Shown: piece by piece, positions 1 through 6,883 of the stretch
Layout of the letters: every line of letters starts with the position of its first letter
Numbering within the stretch: position 1 is the stretch's first letter
Source: an uncultured Dorea sp.
GTDB taxonomy: Bacteria > Bacillota_A > Clostridia > Lachnospirales > Lachnospiraceae
Assembly (NCBI GenBank): GCA_910578865.1
Contig: CAJTRM010000048.1
Span: 1 to 14,226 of the forward strand
Length of the DNA stretch: 14,226 nt
Reading direction: 5' to 3'
The notes under the pieces: model-generated
Database searches by the model: none
The model's input: only the letters and a program-made list of their open reading frames with translations
Told to the model about the DNA's origin: nothing
Made by a program: the position numbers and the translations under genes

Positions 1-21
1 AAAGTATTGATTTTTCAAGGT

Positions 22-240
22 TCAGCACACCAACTGGTGTGGGAAGTTTGAGTTACTTAATAAATTCGCCTTAATCCCAAAAACCTTTTCTAATTCATAA
101 CCGTTATGTACATTCTCTGTAAAGAAAAAAGAATCGTCCAGATACCAAGGTTCGCCCGGACAATACCTTTCTCCGAAACGGGCAAAAATATACTGAAAAA
201 CCTGATTTCCCAGCCCTCCATTCAAAAGTGATATTTTCAT
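22..240 (-). pseudogene. Truncated GT11 family glycosyltransferase (alpha-1,2-fucosyltransferase-like), N-terminal fragment
   Basis: The first ~60 residues look like the start of a glycosyltransferase family 11 enzyme, which transfers fucose from GDP-fucose to a glycan acceptor. Visible marks are the N-terminal beta-strand plus GGLGNQ loop (residues 8-13) followed by FQY, a YLDDSFF segment (33-39), and the family-typical HNGYELEKVFGI (45-56). After LLS (60-62) the sequence no longer resembles the family and a TGA follows at residue 73, while complete GT11 proteins are about 280-300 residues. The ATG at 238-240 is preferred over the GTG at 262-264 because AAGGAGGT lies about 10 nt before the ATG. 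It begins 34 nt after the phosphoglucomutase stop, so it probably shares that transcript. Another reading frame stays open to the window edge, so a frameshift cannot be excluded, but a rearrangement or junction near position 57 fits better. Family call is fairly sure; non-functionality is inferred. Confidence 0.7.
26..41. repeat. 16-bp perfect palindrome at left window edge
   Basis: CACACCA-AC-TGGTGTG is a perfect 7-bp inverted repeat around 2 nt. It lies just past the point where GT11 similarity ends (about position 57) and beside the premature stop at 22-24. It could be the terminal hairpin of an inserted element, or a chance palindrome. No transposase is visible in the 57 nt available. Confidence 0.4.
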
Positions 241-274
241 TGTACCGTGTACCTCCTTATTCACTCCAAATCAT

Positions 275-1975
275 TTACCCATCCAGTTCCAAAATCAGCT
301 TCAGCCCTCCTGCCAGCTTGTCTTTCTGTGCCTGGGCTTCTGCAAGATCTTTACCATGGGTGGTATAGTAAATTTTAATCTTCGGCTCTGTGCCGGAAGG
401 ACGGATAATTACCGTCGCTCCTTTTTCCAGTCTGTACATCAGTACATTTGCCGCCGGAAGCCCTGTCTCTTCTGTATTCTGGTAATCAACAACCTGCTCA
501 GCCTTAATCCCCGCGATCTGTGCCGGCGGTTTCTCACGCAGCCCCTGCATAATCTCTGCCATCCGACTCATCCCGTTTAAGCCAGGAAACTCAAAACTGT
601 CAGTCTTACTCAGGTAACGCCCATATTGTTCATAGATTTCTTCCATCCTCTGCTTCAGGGAACTGCCAATACTCCTGTGGTACGCAGCCATTTCACAGAT
701 CAGCATGGAACCGATCACTGCATCTTTATCACGCACATAGGATCCCGCCAGGCAGCCATAACTCTCCTCGAATCCAAAGATGAAGCGATCCGCCTCGCCG
801 GCTTCCTCCAACTGTGCAATCTGATCACCGATCCACTTAAAGCCTGTCAGCACGCTGCGAAGCTCAACGCCATAATGCTCTGCAACAGCATCTGCCAGCG
901 GGGTAGATACAATAGATTTGACAGCGATCGGCCGCTCCGGCATGATCCCATTTTCCTTACGCCCTGCACAGATATAATCAAGAAGCAGAACTCCCATTTC
1001 ATTGCCGCTCACCAGCTCATACGAACCATCCGAACACTTCATTGCGATCCCCACACGGTCTGCATCCGGATCTGTGGCCAGCATCAAGTCTGCATCCATT
1101 TCCTTTGCCAGGTTAATCCCCTGCTCCAAAGCTTCAAAAACCTCAGGGTTGGGATAACTGCAGGTAGTAAAATACCCGTTTGGATACTCCTGATCTGGAA
1201 CAATAGTGATATCGGTAACACCAATATCATTTAAGACCCGCGTTACCGGAACCAGCCCCGTTCCATTTAAAGGACTATATACTAATTTCAGCCGGACAGT
1301 CTTACAAAGATCCCGATGCACCTGATAAGACTCAATCGCTTCGTAAAAAGCCTCCTTACAGTCATCTCCTATAAAGCGGATCAGCCCATTCTCCACACCT
1401 TCCGCAAAGGACAGATATTTCGCTCCTGTGAGAACGTCTGTTTTCAGAATCTCCTTATATACAGTTGCTGCTGCTCCATCGATCATCTGTCCGCCATCAG
1501 GCCCGTAAGTCTTATAGCCATTGTATTTTGCCGGATTATGAGAGGCCGTGATCATAACGCCCGCATTACACTTATAGTAACGTGTAGCAAAAGAAAGAGC
1601 TGACACAGGCATAAGCACATCATAAATCCTTACATGGATCCCGTTGGCAGCCAGTACGCCTGCCGCCGTCCTGGCAAACACATCGCTTTTCAGACGGCTG
1701 TCATAGCTGATTGCCACCGTCTGTCTGCCCCCCTGGGTTTTCACCCAGTTGGCAAGTCCTTGTGTAGCCTGACGGACAACATAAAGATTCATGCGGTTTG
1801 TTCCCGCCCCTAATATTCCGCGAAGCCCTCCTGTCCCGAACTTCAGGGCTGCTGCAAAACGCTCCCTGATCTCAGCGTCATTGTCTTCGATCTTCAACAG
1901 TTCCAGCTTAAGATCTGCATCCTCCAGATCTGCATCCATCCAGCGCTTATACTCTTCCTGATATATTTTGACCAC
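275..1975 (-). CDS. pgcA: Alpha-phosphoglucomutase (phosphohexomutase superfamily)
   Basis: Interconverts glucose-1-phosphate and glucose-6-phosphate in the cytoplasm, supplying glucose-1-phosphate for UDP-glucose and surface glycans. All four phosphohexomutase landmarks are present in order: the phosphoserine loop TASHNP (143-148, Ser145), the metal-binding DPDADR (302-307), the sugar-binding GFEESYG (401-407) and the C-terminal phosphate clamp RPSGTEPK (525-532). The 566 residues fit the long Firmicute PgcA/phosphomannomutase-like branch (about 570-580), not the ~450-residue GlmM branch. The start is GTG, about 10 nt after AAAGGA. A candidate promoter lies at 2027-2055 and the broken GT11 gene follows 34 nt downstream, so the pair may once have formed a small sugar-nucleotide/glycan unit. 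Some members also act on mannose phosphates; glucose specificity is inferred from length and motif style. Confidence 0.93.
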   Translation of the reverse strand: MVKIYQEEYKRWMDADLEDADLKLELLKIEDNDAEIRERFAAALKFGTGGLRGILGAGTNRMNLYVVRQATQGLANWVKTQGGRQTVAISYDSRLKSDVFARTAAGVLAANGIHVRIYDVLMPVSALSFATRYYKCNAGVMITASHNPAKYNGYKTYGPDGGQMIDGAAATVYKEILKTDVLTGAKYLSFAEGVENGLIRFIGDDCKEAFYEAIESYQVHRDLCKTVRLKLVYSPLNGTGLVPVTRVLNDIGVTDITIVPDQEYPNGYFTTCSYPNPEVFEALEQGINLAKEMDADLMLATDPDADRVGIAMKCSDGSYELVSGNEMGVLLLDYICAGRKENGIMPERPIAVKSIVSTPLADAVAEHYGVELRSVLTGFKWIGDQIAQLEEAGEADRFIFGFEESYGCLAGSYVRDKDAVIGSMLICEMAAYHRSIGSSLKQRMEEIYEQYGRYLSKTDSFEFPGLNGMSRMAEIMQGLREKPPAQIAGIKAEQVVDYQNTEETGLPAANVLMYRLEKGATVIIRPSGTEPKIKIYYTTHGKDLAEAQAQKDKLAGGLKLILELDG

Positions 1976-2026
1976 TCCCTAACATTCCTTTTCAGGTTTC
2001 AAGATAAAAATTATCAAATTAATTTT

Positions 2027-2055
2027 AATATACCACGATGAAGAGTAGATAGCAA
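2027..2055 (-). promoter_or_regulatory. Candidate sigma-A promoter for phosphoglucomutase
   Basis: On the minus strand TTGCTA (2050-2055) and TATATT (2027-2032) are separated by exactly 17 nt, with four and five matches to the consensus hexamers. Transcription would start near 2020, about 45 nt before the GTG start. No experimental support. Confidence 0.45.
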
Positions 2056-2067
2056 TGATACATTTGC

Positions 2068-2108
2068 CTGAGTTTCTGCGTCTGAGTTTCTGCATCCTGA
2101 GTTTCTGC
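2068..2108. repeat. Three direct copies of a 12-nt unit upstream of the phosphoglucomutase promoter
   Basis: CTGAGTTTCTGC occurs perfectly three times, at 2068-2079, 2082-2093 and 2097-2108, with starts 14 and 15 nt apart. The array ends 12 bp upstream of the proposed -35 box of the phosphoglucomutase promoter. The copies could be binding sites for a regulator or a short slipped-strand minisatellite. The spacing is not a multiple of a DNA turn, which makes a same-face regulator array less likely. Confidence 0.8.
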
Positions 2109-2182
2109 ATTTTACCCGACACTCCAGTTCTCCCCCCTCTCCTCACATATACAAAAAACCATTAATATCTGCAAAACGACCA

Positions 2183-2224
2183 GAGCCACGGATGCAAATG
2201 ACCGCCCATCTGCACCCGCGGCTC
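2183..2224 (-). terminator. Intrinsic terminator of proline iminopeptidase
   Basis: Arms 2211-2224 and 2183-2196 form a 14-bp stem that is fully paired on the minus strand with two G-U pairs; the plus strand would have two A-C mismatches. The loop is 14 nt. A short T-run (GTTTT) follows 5 nt later. It begins about 30 nt after the iminopeptidase stop. The strand bias agrees with minus-strand transcription. Confidence 0.65.
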
Positions 2225-2255
2225 CAACAGATCTCGCATGATGATCTATATATCA

Positions 2256-3140
2256 TTAATCGTGCTTATTCAGCCACTCTTTCATCAGTTCAACATATCT
2301 GTCGTTGTCCTCCACAAAGCACATATGCCTGCACGTACGGAACAACTTCCACTCAGAATTCGGGATCCTGTCATACATATATTTCGCTATGTATGGCGTA
2401 CACAGATCATTTCCTCCGCTGATGACAAGTGCAGGCTCCTTGATGTCCTTCAGCTGCTCTGTAACATCATAATCCTTAAGGGTTCCCTGAGGAGTATACT
2501 CATTAGGTCCCCACCCTACAACATACGCCTCGCCGCCTTTTTTCACCGGACGCCTTAAGCATTCGGGAGAATCCTCTGTCACTGCACCGGCTGCATGTCT
2601 GAGCATATATTCTGCCTCTGCTGCCTGATATGCCGGGTCACTGTAGTCTCCGGTAGAGGTTGCCTTTGCGATGGCATCCTGCATCTCCTGAGGCAGCTCC
2701 TTGATCATACGGTGCGCCTCAATCCCCCACATCCATGAAGCCGGAAGTGTACTGGAAAGAATCAGGCTCTTAAGCCCTTCCGGTTTATAATTACATACAT
2801 ACTCTAAAAGCTGCATTCCGCCCCATGACTGTCCGAGAAGGTGAATCTCGTCCAGACCCAGATGCTCCCTTAAAGCAATCAGCTCATTAATCCATGTTCT
2901 GGCATTCCACAGCTCCGGATGTCCGTCAAGATAAGACTCTCCGCATCCGATCTGATCATACATTACCAGCTGACGCCCATCTTCCTCTGCAAGCCTGTCA
3001 AGAACCTCAAAATAATTATGGGTAGACCCCGGCCCGCCGTGAAGCAGCACAAGCGGCTTCTTATTTCCCGTGTTTTCCCCAACAATACGGTAATATGTTT
3101 TGTACTCTAAATATGGCATATAGCCTTCTTTGATTTTCAT
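2256..3140 (-). CDS. pip: Proline iminopeptidase (alpha/beta hydrolase, peptidase family S33)
   Basis: Removes N-terminal proline from peptides in the cytoplasm and so completes peptide breakdown. The 294-residue protein has the family-defining HGGPG oxyanion-hole motif (34-38), the nucleophile elbow GQSWGG (103-108, Ser105), an acidic residue in SGGNDLCTP (Asp245) and the catalytic histidine in CRHMCFVE (His272). Length is normal for the family. There is no signal peptide. The ATG follows AGGAGG by 9-10 nt. It has its own candidate promoter (3169-3198) and terminator (2183-2224), so it appears to be a single-gene unit. A related S33 aminopeptidase with other N-terminal preference cannot be excluded, but the HGGPG and GQSWGG motifs together favour Pip. 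Confidence 0.88.
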   Translation of the reverse strand: MKIKEGYMPYLEYKTYYRIVGENTGNKKPLVLLHGGPGSTHNYFEVLDRLAEEDGRQLVMYDQIGCGESYLDGHPELWNARTWINELIALREHLGLDEIHLLGQSWGGMQLLEYVCNYKPEGLKSLILSSTLPASWMWGIEAHRMIKELPQEMQDAIAKATSTGDYSDPAYQAAEAEYMLRHAAGAVTEDSPECLRRPVKKGGEAYVVGWGPNEYTPQGTLKDYDVTEQLKDIKEPALVISGGNDLCTPYIAKYMYDRIPNSEWKLFRTCRHMCFVEDNDRYVELMKEWLNKHD

Positions 3141-3168
3141 TTTGAAAACCTCCTATCTCGTTTGTTTT

Positions 3169-3198
3169 ATTATAGAACAAAACAGCAGCGAATGTCCA
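3169..3198 (-). promoter_or_regulatory. Candidate sigma-A promoter for proline iminopeptidase
   Basis: A perfect TATAAT (3169-3174) is preceded by TGGACA (3193-3198) with an 18-nt spacer on the minus strand. The region just upstream (3205-3245) is A/T-rich and carries a CCCTTAA...TTAAGGG inverted repeat that could be an UP element or an operator. Transcription would start near 3162, about 20 nt before the ATG, giving a very short leader that holds the AGGAGG site. Confidence 0.6.
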
Positions 3199-3288
3199 CC
3201 GTTTCCCTTAAGAGGTTTTTAAGAATTTTTCATTTTCTTTAAGGGTTTGAACACATTTTAGACATATTTATCTTTTATACTAAAAGCC

Positions 3289-3316
3289 AGATAGTTGAAG
3301 AGCATATCAACTATCT
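3289..3316 (-). terminator. Hairpin A of a three-hairpin cluster
   Basis: Arms 3289-3298 and 3307-3316 are perfectly complementary over 10 bp with an 8-nt loop. On the minus strand the stem is followed by TGGCTTTTAG, a short T-run. It is the last of three stem-loops after the exporter operon and could be a back-up terminator. The low GC of the stem makes it weak. Confidence 0.45.
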
Positions 3317-3334
3317 CCCCCCTCATAAAGTAAA

Positions 3335-3360
3335 CACCGGGAATCAATACTTTCCCGGTG
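3335..3360 (-). terminator. Hairpin B of a three-hairpin cluster, best terminator candidate
   Basis: CACCGGGAA (3335-3343) and TTCCCGGTG (3352-3360) form a perfect 9-bp stem with an 8-nt loop. On the minus strand it is followed directly by TTTACTTTAT, the best U-rich tail in the cluster. It lies 112 nt after the stop of the exporter ATPase gene. Confidence 0.55.
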
Positions 3361-3400
3361 CAACACTTTACTCTCATTCCTTTAAACAAAATATAACACT

Positions 3401-3434
3401 GAGAACCCGTTAGCCATAAGGTTAGCGGGTTCTC
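3401..3434. terminator. Hairpin C of a three-hairpin cluster, just after the exporter operon
   Basis: Arms 3401-3414 and 3421-3434 form a 14-bp stem with a 6-nt loop. As minus-strand RNA it has 9 bp, then an A-C mismatch, 2 bp and another A-C mismatch; as plus-strand RNA all 14 positions pair, two as G-U. On the minus strand a T-rich stretch (TTATATTTTGTTT) follows. Position, 37 nt after the ATPase stop, fits termination of the exporter operon, but the better pairing on the plus strand is unexplained. Confidence 0.5.
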
Positions 3435-3471
3435 CCTGTGCATAGGTACATTTGAGAATGCTTTTCCTCTC

Positions 3472-4242
3472 TCACAGCCTTGACATTTTTCTTATAATTG
3501 CCAGATAAAAACTTTTATGAGCACCCTCCTTTTTCAATTCATCCAGGATCACTCCATCCTTCAATAACAAAACCCTGTCACAATAGCTCGCTATTTTAGG
3601 ATCATGTGTTACCATGATGATTGTTTTCCCGTAAGTTCTTTTAATCTCCTTTAATGTTTTGATCACCTGGAGCGATGAGTTGGAGTCCAGGTTTCCTGTT
3701 GGCTCATCCGCAAAAATAAGTTCCGGATTTTCCGCCATTGCTCTGCAGATGGCAGTCCTTTGCTTCTCACCTCCAGATAATTCATAAGGTTTTTTACCAA
3801 GGAGCTGCCCAATTCCAAACTGCCCTGCAACCTGAACTGCTGTCCTCTCGCTCCTGCTAATATTCTCCTCATTTAAGATCAATGGCAGCATAATATTTTC
3901 CTTCACCGTCAGGCTGTCCATCAAATAATAGTCCTGAAAAATAAATGCAATCTCTGTTCTTCGGATTCTTGCAAGCGTTTCGCCGTATATATCCTCAATT
4001 GACTCCCCTTTATAAAAGACTTGCCCTCCGGTGGGTTTTTCCAACATCCCAATAGTTTTTAACAATGTCGTCTTTCCACAACCGGAAGCCCCCATGATTC
4101 CGATAAATTCTCCCTGGTACACATCAAATGAAATTCCCTTTAAAACAAAATGGCTGACTTCTTTTCCTTCTGGTGTGACCATGCTGTAGCTTTTCTCCAA
4201 ATCAGTAACCTCTAAAACCCTTTTCCGTCCTGTCTCAGTCAT
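3472..4242 (-). CDS. ABC transporter ATP-binding protein, BceA/MacB-like
   Basis: Cytoplasmic ATPase that drives the FtsX-type permease encoded just before it. Motifs are complete: Walker A GASGCGKTT (51-59), Q-loop FQDY (Gln103), signature LSGGEKQR (155-162), Walker B LIFADE (175-180) with the D-loop GNLD, and the H-loop THD (His213). The FADEPTGNLD form and the permease partner place it in the BceA/LolD/MacB branch, whose members export or detach antimicrobial peptides, lipids or peptides, unlike importer ATPases. Its ATG overlaps the permease stop by four bases (ATGA), giving translational coupling, and AAGGA lies 7 nt upstream. The C-terminal ~25 residues after the core are lysine-rich. 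Substrate is not visible from sequence; bacitracin-type peptide detoxification is the family precedent only. Confidence 0.9.
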   Translation of the reverse strand: MTETGRKRVLEVTDLEKSYSMVTPEGKEVSHFVLKGISFDVYQGEFIGIMGASGCGKTTLLKTIGMLEKPTGGQVFYKGESIEDIYGETLARIRRTEIAFIFQDYYLMDSLTVKENIMLPLILNEENISRSERTAVQVAGQFGIGQLLGKKPYELSGGEKQRTAICRAMAENPELIFADEPTGNLDSNSSLQVIKTLKEIKRTYGKTIIMVTHDPKIASYCDRVLLLKDGVILDELKKEGAHKSFYLAIIRKMSRL

Positions 4243-6230
4243 TTTTCATTCCTTCCCCTCAGCTTCAAAAATTTACCTCTGGAAATACCTCTCATGATAA
4301 GCATCAATCCCCCCGAAAGGACCAATGCCGTTCCGATTCCCTCAGCCAGATAAATCAGTGTCCATTTTACCTCCATTTTTTTATGCAGTGCTTTCGCCAT
4401 CATAAGCAGAAACCCATATGGTATACCCCCCAGCAGTCCGATTTTAGCTGTCATATTAATCTCTCTGTAGAAATTCCTTTTCTGTTTCTTTTCTGACATT
4501 CCCATCCGGGATAAGTATTGGAATTTCCATTTCTGTCTCTCACTCTCACTTTCTACCGCCTCGATCAAAATCATTAAAATACACACAAACAATATAACAG
4601 CATTCATAATGGCACTGCAAAGGTTAAAAATCTTATTTTGCCTGTTTTCAATCAGGCATTCTCTTCGTTCATAAATCAGATTCCCGCCCTCAGAATCAAA
4701 AAAATTCACCTGAGAAAACTTTTTCGCATAGGAACGGATACTTTTTACTACCTTATCATAGGATTTTGGTATATCCATCAAAACTGTAAGATTGGCTCCT
4801 TGTGTATTTCCACAGATTTCATCATATTCCCGGTCAGAAAAGACAAGAATCTCCTCAAATACATCCGTGTACCATGCCGGCAGCGCTCTGCTCTCAAAGT
4901 TCCCGGTTATGATCCTTTCATCCGATCCTGCAATCTGATATTCTCTTGTAAACAAATTACCCGGGAGTATATTGGTAGGAGTCACAACCCAGATTCCCTG
5001 CACTGCACTTCCGATATAGATGTCGGGACGAAAATCACCGTAATCAATTCCCGACTCTCCTGTCTCGGAGCGATCCCTTTGATATACAACATAGAGTTCT
5101 TTATCTGAAAGCTTTATCTTCTCCCCGGTGAGTTTCTCATATTCTGAGGCAGAGATCCCTGTATGCTCTCCACAATCTCCTGTTGCAACTCGGATACATG
5201 AAATAGTCTGATATTCAATCCCATATGTTTTCTGTAACTCTTTAAGGAACACCTCATCCCCCTGATTTCCATGCCACACAAGATCATATGGATAGTTTTC
5301 AGGCTGTATGACCGGAAGATTATTAATCAGCATCAAATTAAAACTAAACATGATGATAAGCAAAAAAACGGCAATGATAAATGACTTATTCATATGCTGC
5401 CTGAATCTGTTATACCAACCGTCCAAATAGAGAATCCGTCTGTAATATTTCTTTTTTATTCTCTGCAGTGCGCTCAGATAACTTTCCCCTCCAAAATATA
5501 CAGTCAGCCCAATTGCAGTCACCGCAGTTACGGATATTGGTATATCGCTGATCTCACCCCAATAAGTCAACATCAGGATGAAGCACAGGAGAAACAGACT
5601 GCTTAGTGTGAACGCTATTTTTGCAGTATTTTTGTACGTTTTAATTATTTTGCTTCCGCCTGATGAAACTACATATTCCAGCCCCAGACATGAAATAATC
5701 TGATCGCAGATCATAAACCCTAAGCCAAACATAATCCCGCATACAATTAAAGTAATCTTAAACGGAGACGTCCCATAATAGACCTCTTTTACCACATCTT
5801 GAAAAATGTATTCCAGAACAGGCCTGACCGCGATTCCCCCTAAGAAGCCAAGAGACAGCCCCAGCAGTATGGAACCGATAATCAGGCTTATATATTCTCC
5901 TGCCATAAAAAGATAACGATGCTTCTTTTTCATTCCCAAAACAGTCAGCATGGCATAATCCTGTGCCCGTTTCCTTATGTAATCCAGCAGAATCAGAATC
6001 TGCAGAAACATAAGAAAGATATACGGTATCAGAAACATTTTTTCCATTTCAAAAATCAAAGGCGTCATCTTAGCCGTCTCGTTTTGCGACACATAGAGCA
6101 GCCCGCTCCCAATCATAAGAGAGAACAAAATGACAGCAATAATAAACGTTTCACTCAGCAGGGCCGTCAAATAATTCTTCCTGCTTTTCCACATCATTCT
6201 ATAATATAACTTTCTCAATCTTTCCCACAC
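4239..6230 (-). CDS. FtsX-family ABC permease, BceB-like (10 TM, large extracellular domain)
   Basis: Membrane partner of the ATPase at 3472-4242. I read ten hydrophobic segments, near residues 20-48, 65-85, 108-132, 158-180, 203-223, 231-247, 282-302, 536-556, 592-612 and 624-646, with a hydrophilic domain of about 230 residues (303-533) between segments 7 and 8. This 7+3 arrangement with the large loop is the BceB/VraG layout. In that family the outside domain recognises peptide antibiotics or signals to a sensor kinase. Length (663) matches the family. The start is GTG, 25 nt after the stop of the small membrane protein gene, with only a weak ribosome site, so it probably relies on coupled translation. 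Codons and base composition are A/T-richer than in flanking genes. No histidine kinase or response regulator lies nearby. Substrate unknown. Confidence 0.87.
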   Translation of the reverse strand: MWERLRKLYYRMMWKSRKNYLTALLSETFIIAVILFSLMIGSGLLYVSQNETAKMTPLIFEMEKMFLIPYIFLMFLQILILLDYIRKRAQDYAMLTVLGMKKKHRYLFMAGEYISLIIGSILLGLSLGFLGGIAVRPVLEYIFQDVVKEVYYGTSPFKITLIVCGIMFGLGFMICDQIISCLGLEYVVSSGGSKIIKTYKNTAKIAFTLSSLFLLCFILMLTYWGEISDIPISVTAVTAIGLTVYFGGESYLSALQRIKKKYYRRILYLDGWYNRFRQHMNKSFIIAVFLLIIMFSFNLMLINNLPVIQPENYPYDLVWHGNQGDEVFLKELQKTYGIEYQTISCIRVATGDCGEHTGISASEYEKLTGEKIKLSDKELYVVYQRDRSETGESGIDYGDFRPDIYIGSAVQGIWVVTPTNILPGNLFTREYQIAGSDERIITGNFESRALPAWYTDVFEEILVFSDREYDEICGNTQGANLTVLMDIPKSYDKVVKSIRSYAKKFSQVNFFDSEGGNLIYERRECLIENRQNKIFNLCSAIMNAVILFVCILMILIEAVESESERQKWKFQYLSRMGMSEKKQKRNFYREINMTAKIGLLGGIPYGFLLMMAKALHKKMEVKWTLIYLAEGIGTALVLSGGLMLIMRGISRGKFLKLRGRNEK

Positions 6231-6255
6231 CTTTTCTTATCTGCCACCTGGAATC

Positions 6256-6618
6256 CTACACCGGAAATAAAAATGAAGTCAGATCCATTCCCAAGAAACG
6301 AGCTGCAATGAAAGCTACTAAAATTAAAATCTTTCCAAAAATCCACCCATTCGGCCACCGGCTCACAATATCCATATCATTAGGCATTTTGCCTCTCAGT
6401 CTGCCAATCATATAGAAAAGCTGGCAAAAAACAGCCAAAAGATCAATGACGATTGCAAAGATTGCAATTATCCCACTATTTGTAAGAATTCCGCCCATCA
6501 TAGACCCGGATACCCTGTATGAATTAAGAAAAATAAGAACAAGCACGCCAATATTTACAAAAAAATCTGCTAAATATACAACATCCTTTGTATAAAACCT
6601 GTTTTTCCTTTTTTTCAT
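6256..6618 (-). CDS. Small 3-TM membrane protein of unknown function, first gene of the BceAB-like operon
   Basis: I do not recognise this 120-residue protein. It starts with a basic stretch (MKKRKNR) and has three hydrophobic helices near residues 14-32, 48-72 and 92-110. Between helices 2 and 3 lies a short polar loop containing GRLRGKMPNDMD. By the positive-inside rule the N-terminus and this loop (Arg/Lys-rich) would be cytoplasmic. The ATG has an excellent AGGAGG site 10 nt upstream, so it is a real gene. It is the first gene after the operon promoter region, and the permease starts 25 nt after its stop. Position suggests an accessory subunit, an immunity-like factor or a sensor for the exporter, but that is inference from neighbourhood only. 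Confidence 0.75.
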   Translation of the reverse strand: MKKRKNRFYTKDVVYLADFFVNIGVLVLIFLNSYRVSGSMMGGILTNSGIIAIFAIVIDLLAVFCQLFYMIGRLRGKMPNDMDIVSRWPNGWIFGKILILVAFIAARFLGMDLTSFLFPV

Positions 6619-6753
6619 AAAATTTTTCCTCCTCTACCTTTTTGAGAAACACAAGTACAAATCAATATTTTTGTTTTTAATTTCAGAAATTTCACTCTTT
6701 ATAAATCAAGTAACTCCAATCAACATTGTTTACTTATAAGTTATCACTTATCA

Positions 6754-6782
6754 TTTGTATAGTCAATTAAAATAACTGTCAA
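6754..6782 (-). promoter_or_regulatory. Candidate promoter of the BceAB-like operon, with overlapping dyad
   Basis: On the minus strand a perfect TTGACA (6777-6782) is followed after 17 nt by TACAAA (6754-6759); TATACA (6756-6761) is an alternative -10. Just downstream lies a perfect 10-bp palindrome ACTTATAAGT (6732-6741) next to related AAGTGATAAC sequence, in the place where a repressor would act. The leader to the ATG at 6618 would be about 125 nt and very A/T-rich. Confidence 0.45.
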
Positions 6783-6801
6783 CTCAAAGTTTCTTCTCTA
6801 A

Positions 6802-6831
6802 AAAGCGAGGTCTCCAAAGAGACCTCGCTTT
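6802..6831 (-). terminator. Intrinsic terminator of the phospholipase-like/MFS operon
   Basis: A perfect 13-bp stem (6802-6814 with 6819-6831) closes on a 4-nt loop. On the minus strand the T-run that ends the stem gives CGCTTTTT, a classic intrinsic terminator 53 nt after the MFS stop codon. The stem is symmetrical, so weak activity on the other strand is possible, but no plus-strand gene needs it. Confidence 0.88.
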
Positions 6832-6883
6832 ATTCATCCATTATATCTCCAGTATGTCAAGTACAAGACAAAAAATTATTTCT

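Noticed and set aside
3205..3245. CCCTTAA...TTAAGGG inverted repeat upstream of the iminopeptidase promoter as an operator
   Set aside because: The half-sites are short, A/T-rich and 27 nt apart; chance or an UP-element-like tract is as likely.
3342..3353. 12-nt match between the window's first bases (1-12) and the minus strand inside hairpin B
   Set aside because: The match does not extend in either direction and a single 12-mer coincidence is plausible in 14 kb of A/T-rich intergenic DNA.
3258..3443. 61-codon open frame on the minus strand in the gap after the exporter operon
   Set aside because: It runs through all three hairpins, has no ribosome site before its ATG, and its residue make-up resembles no protein family. 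The hairpins explain the sequence better.
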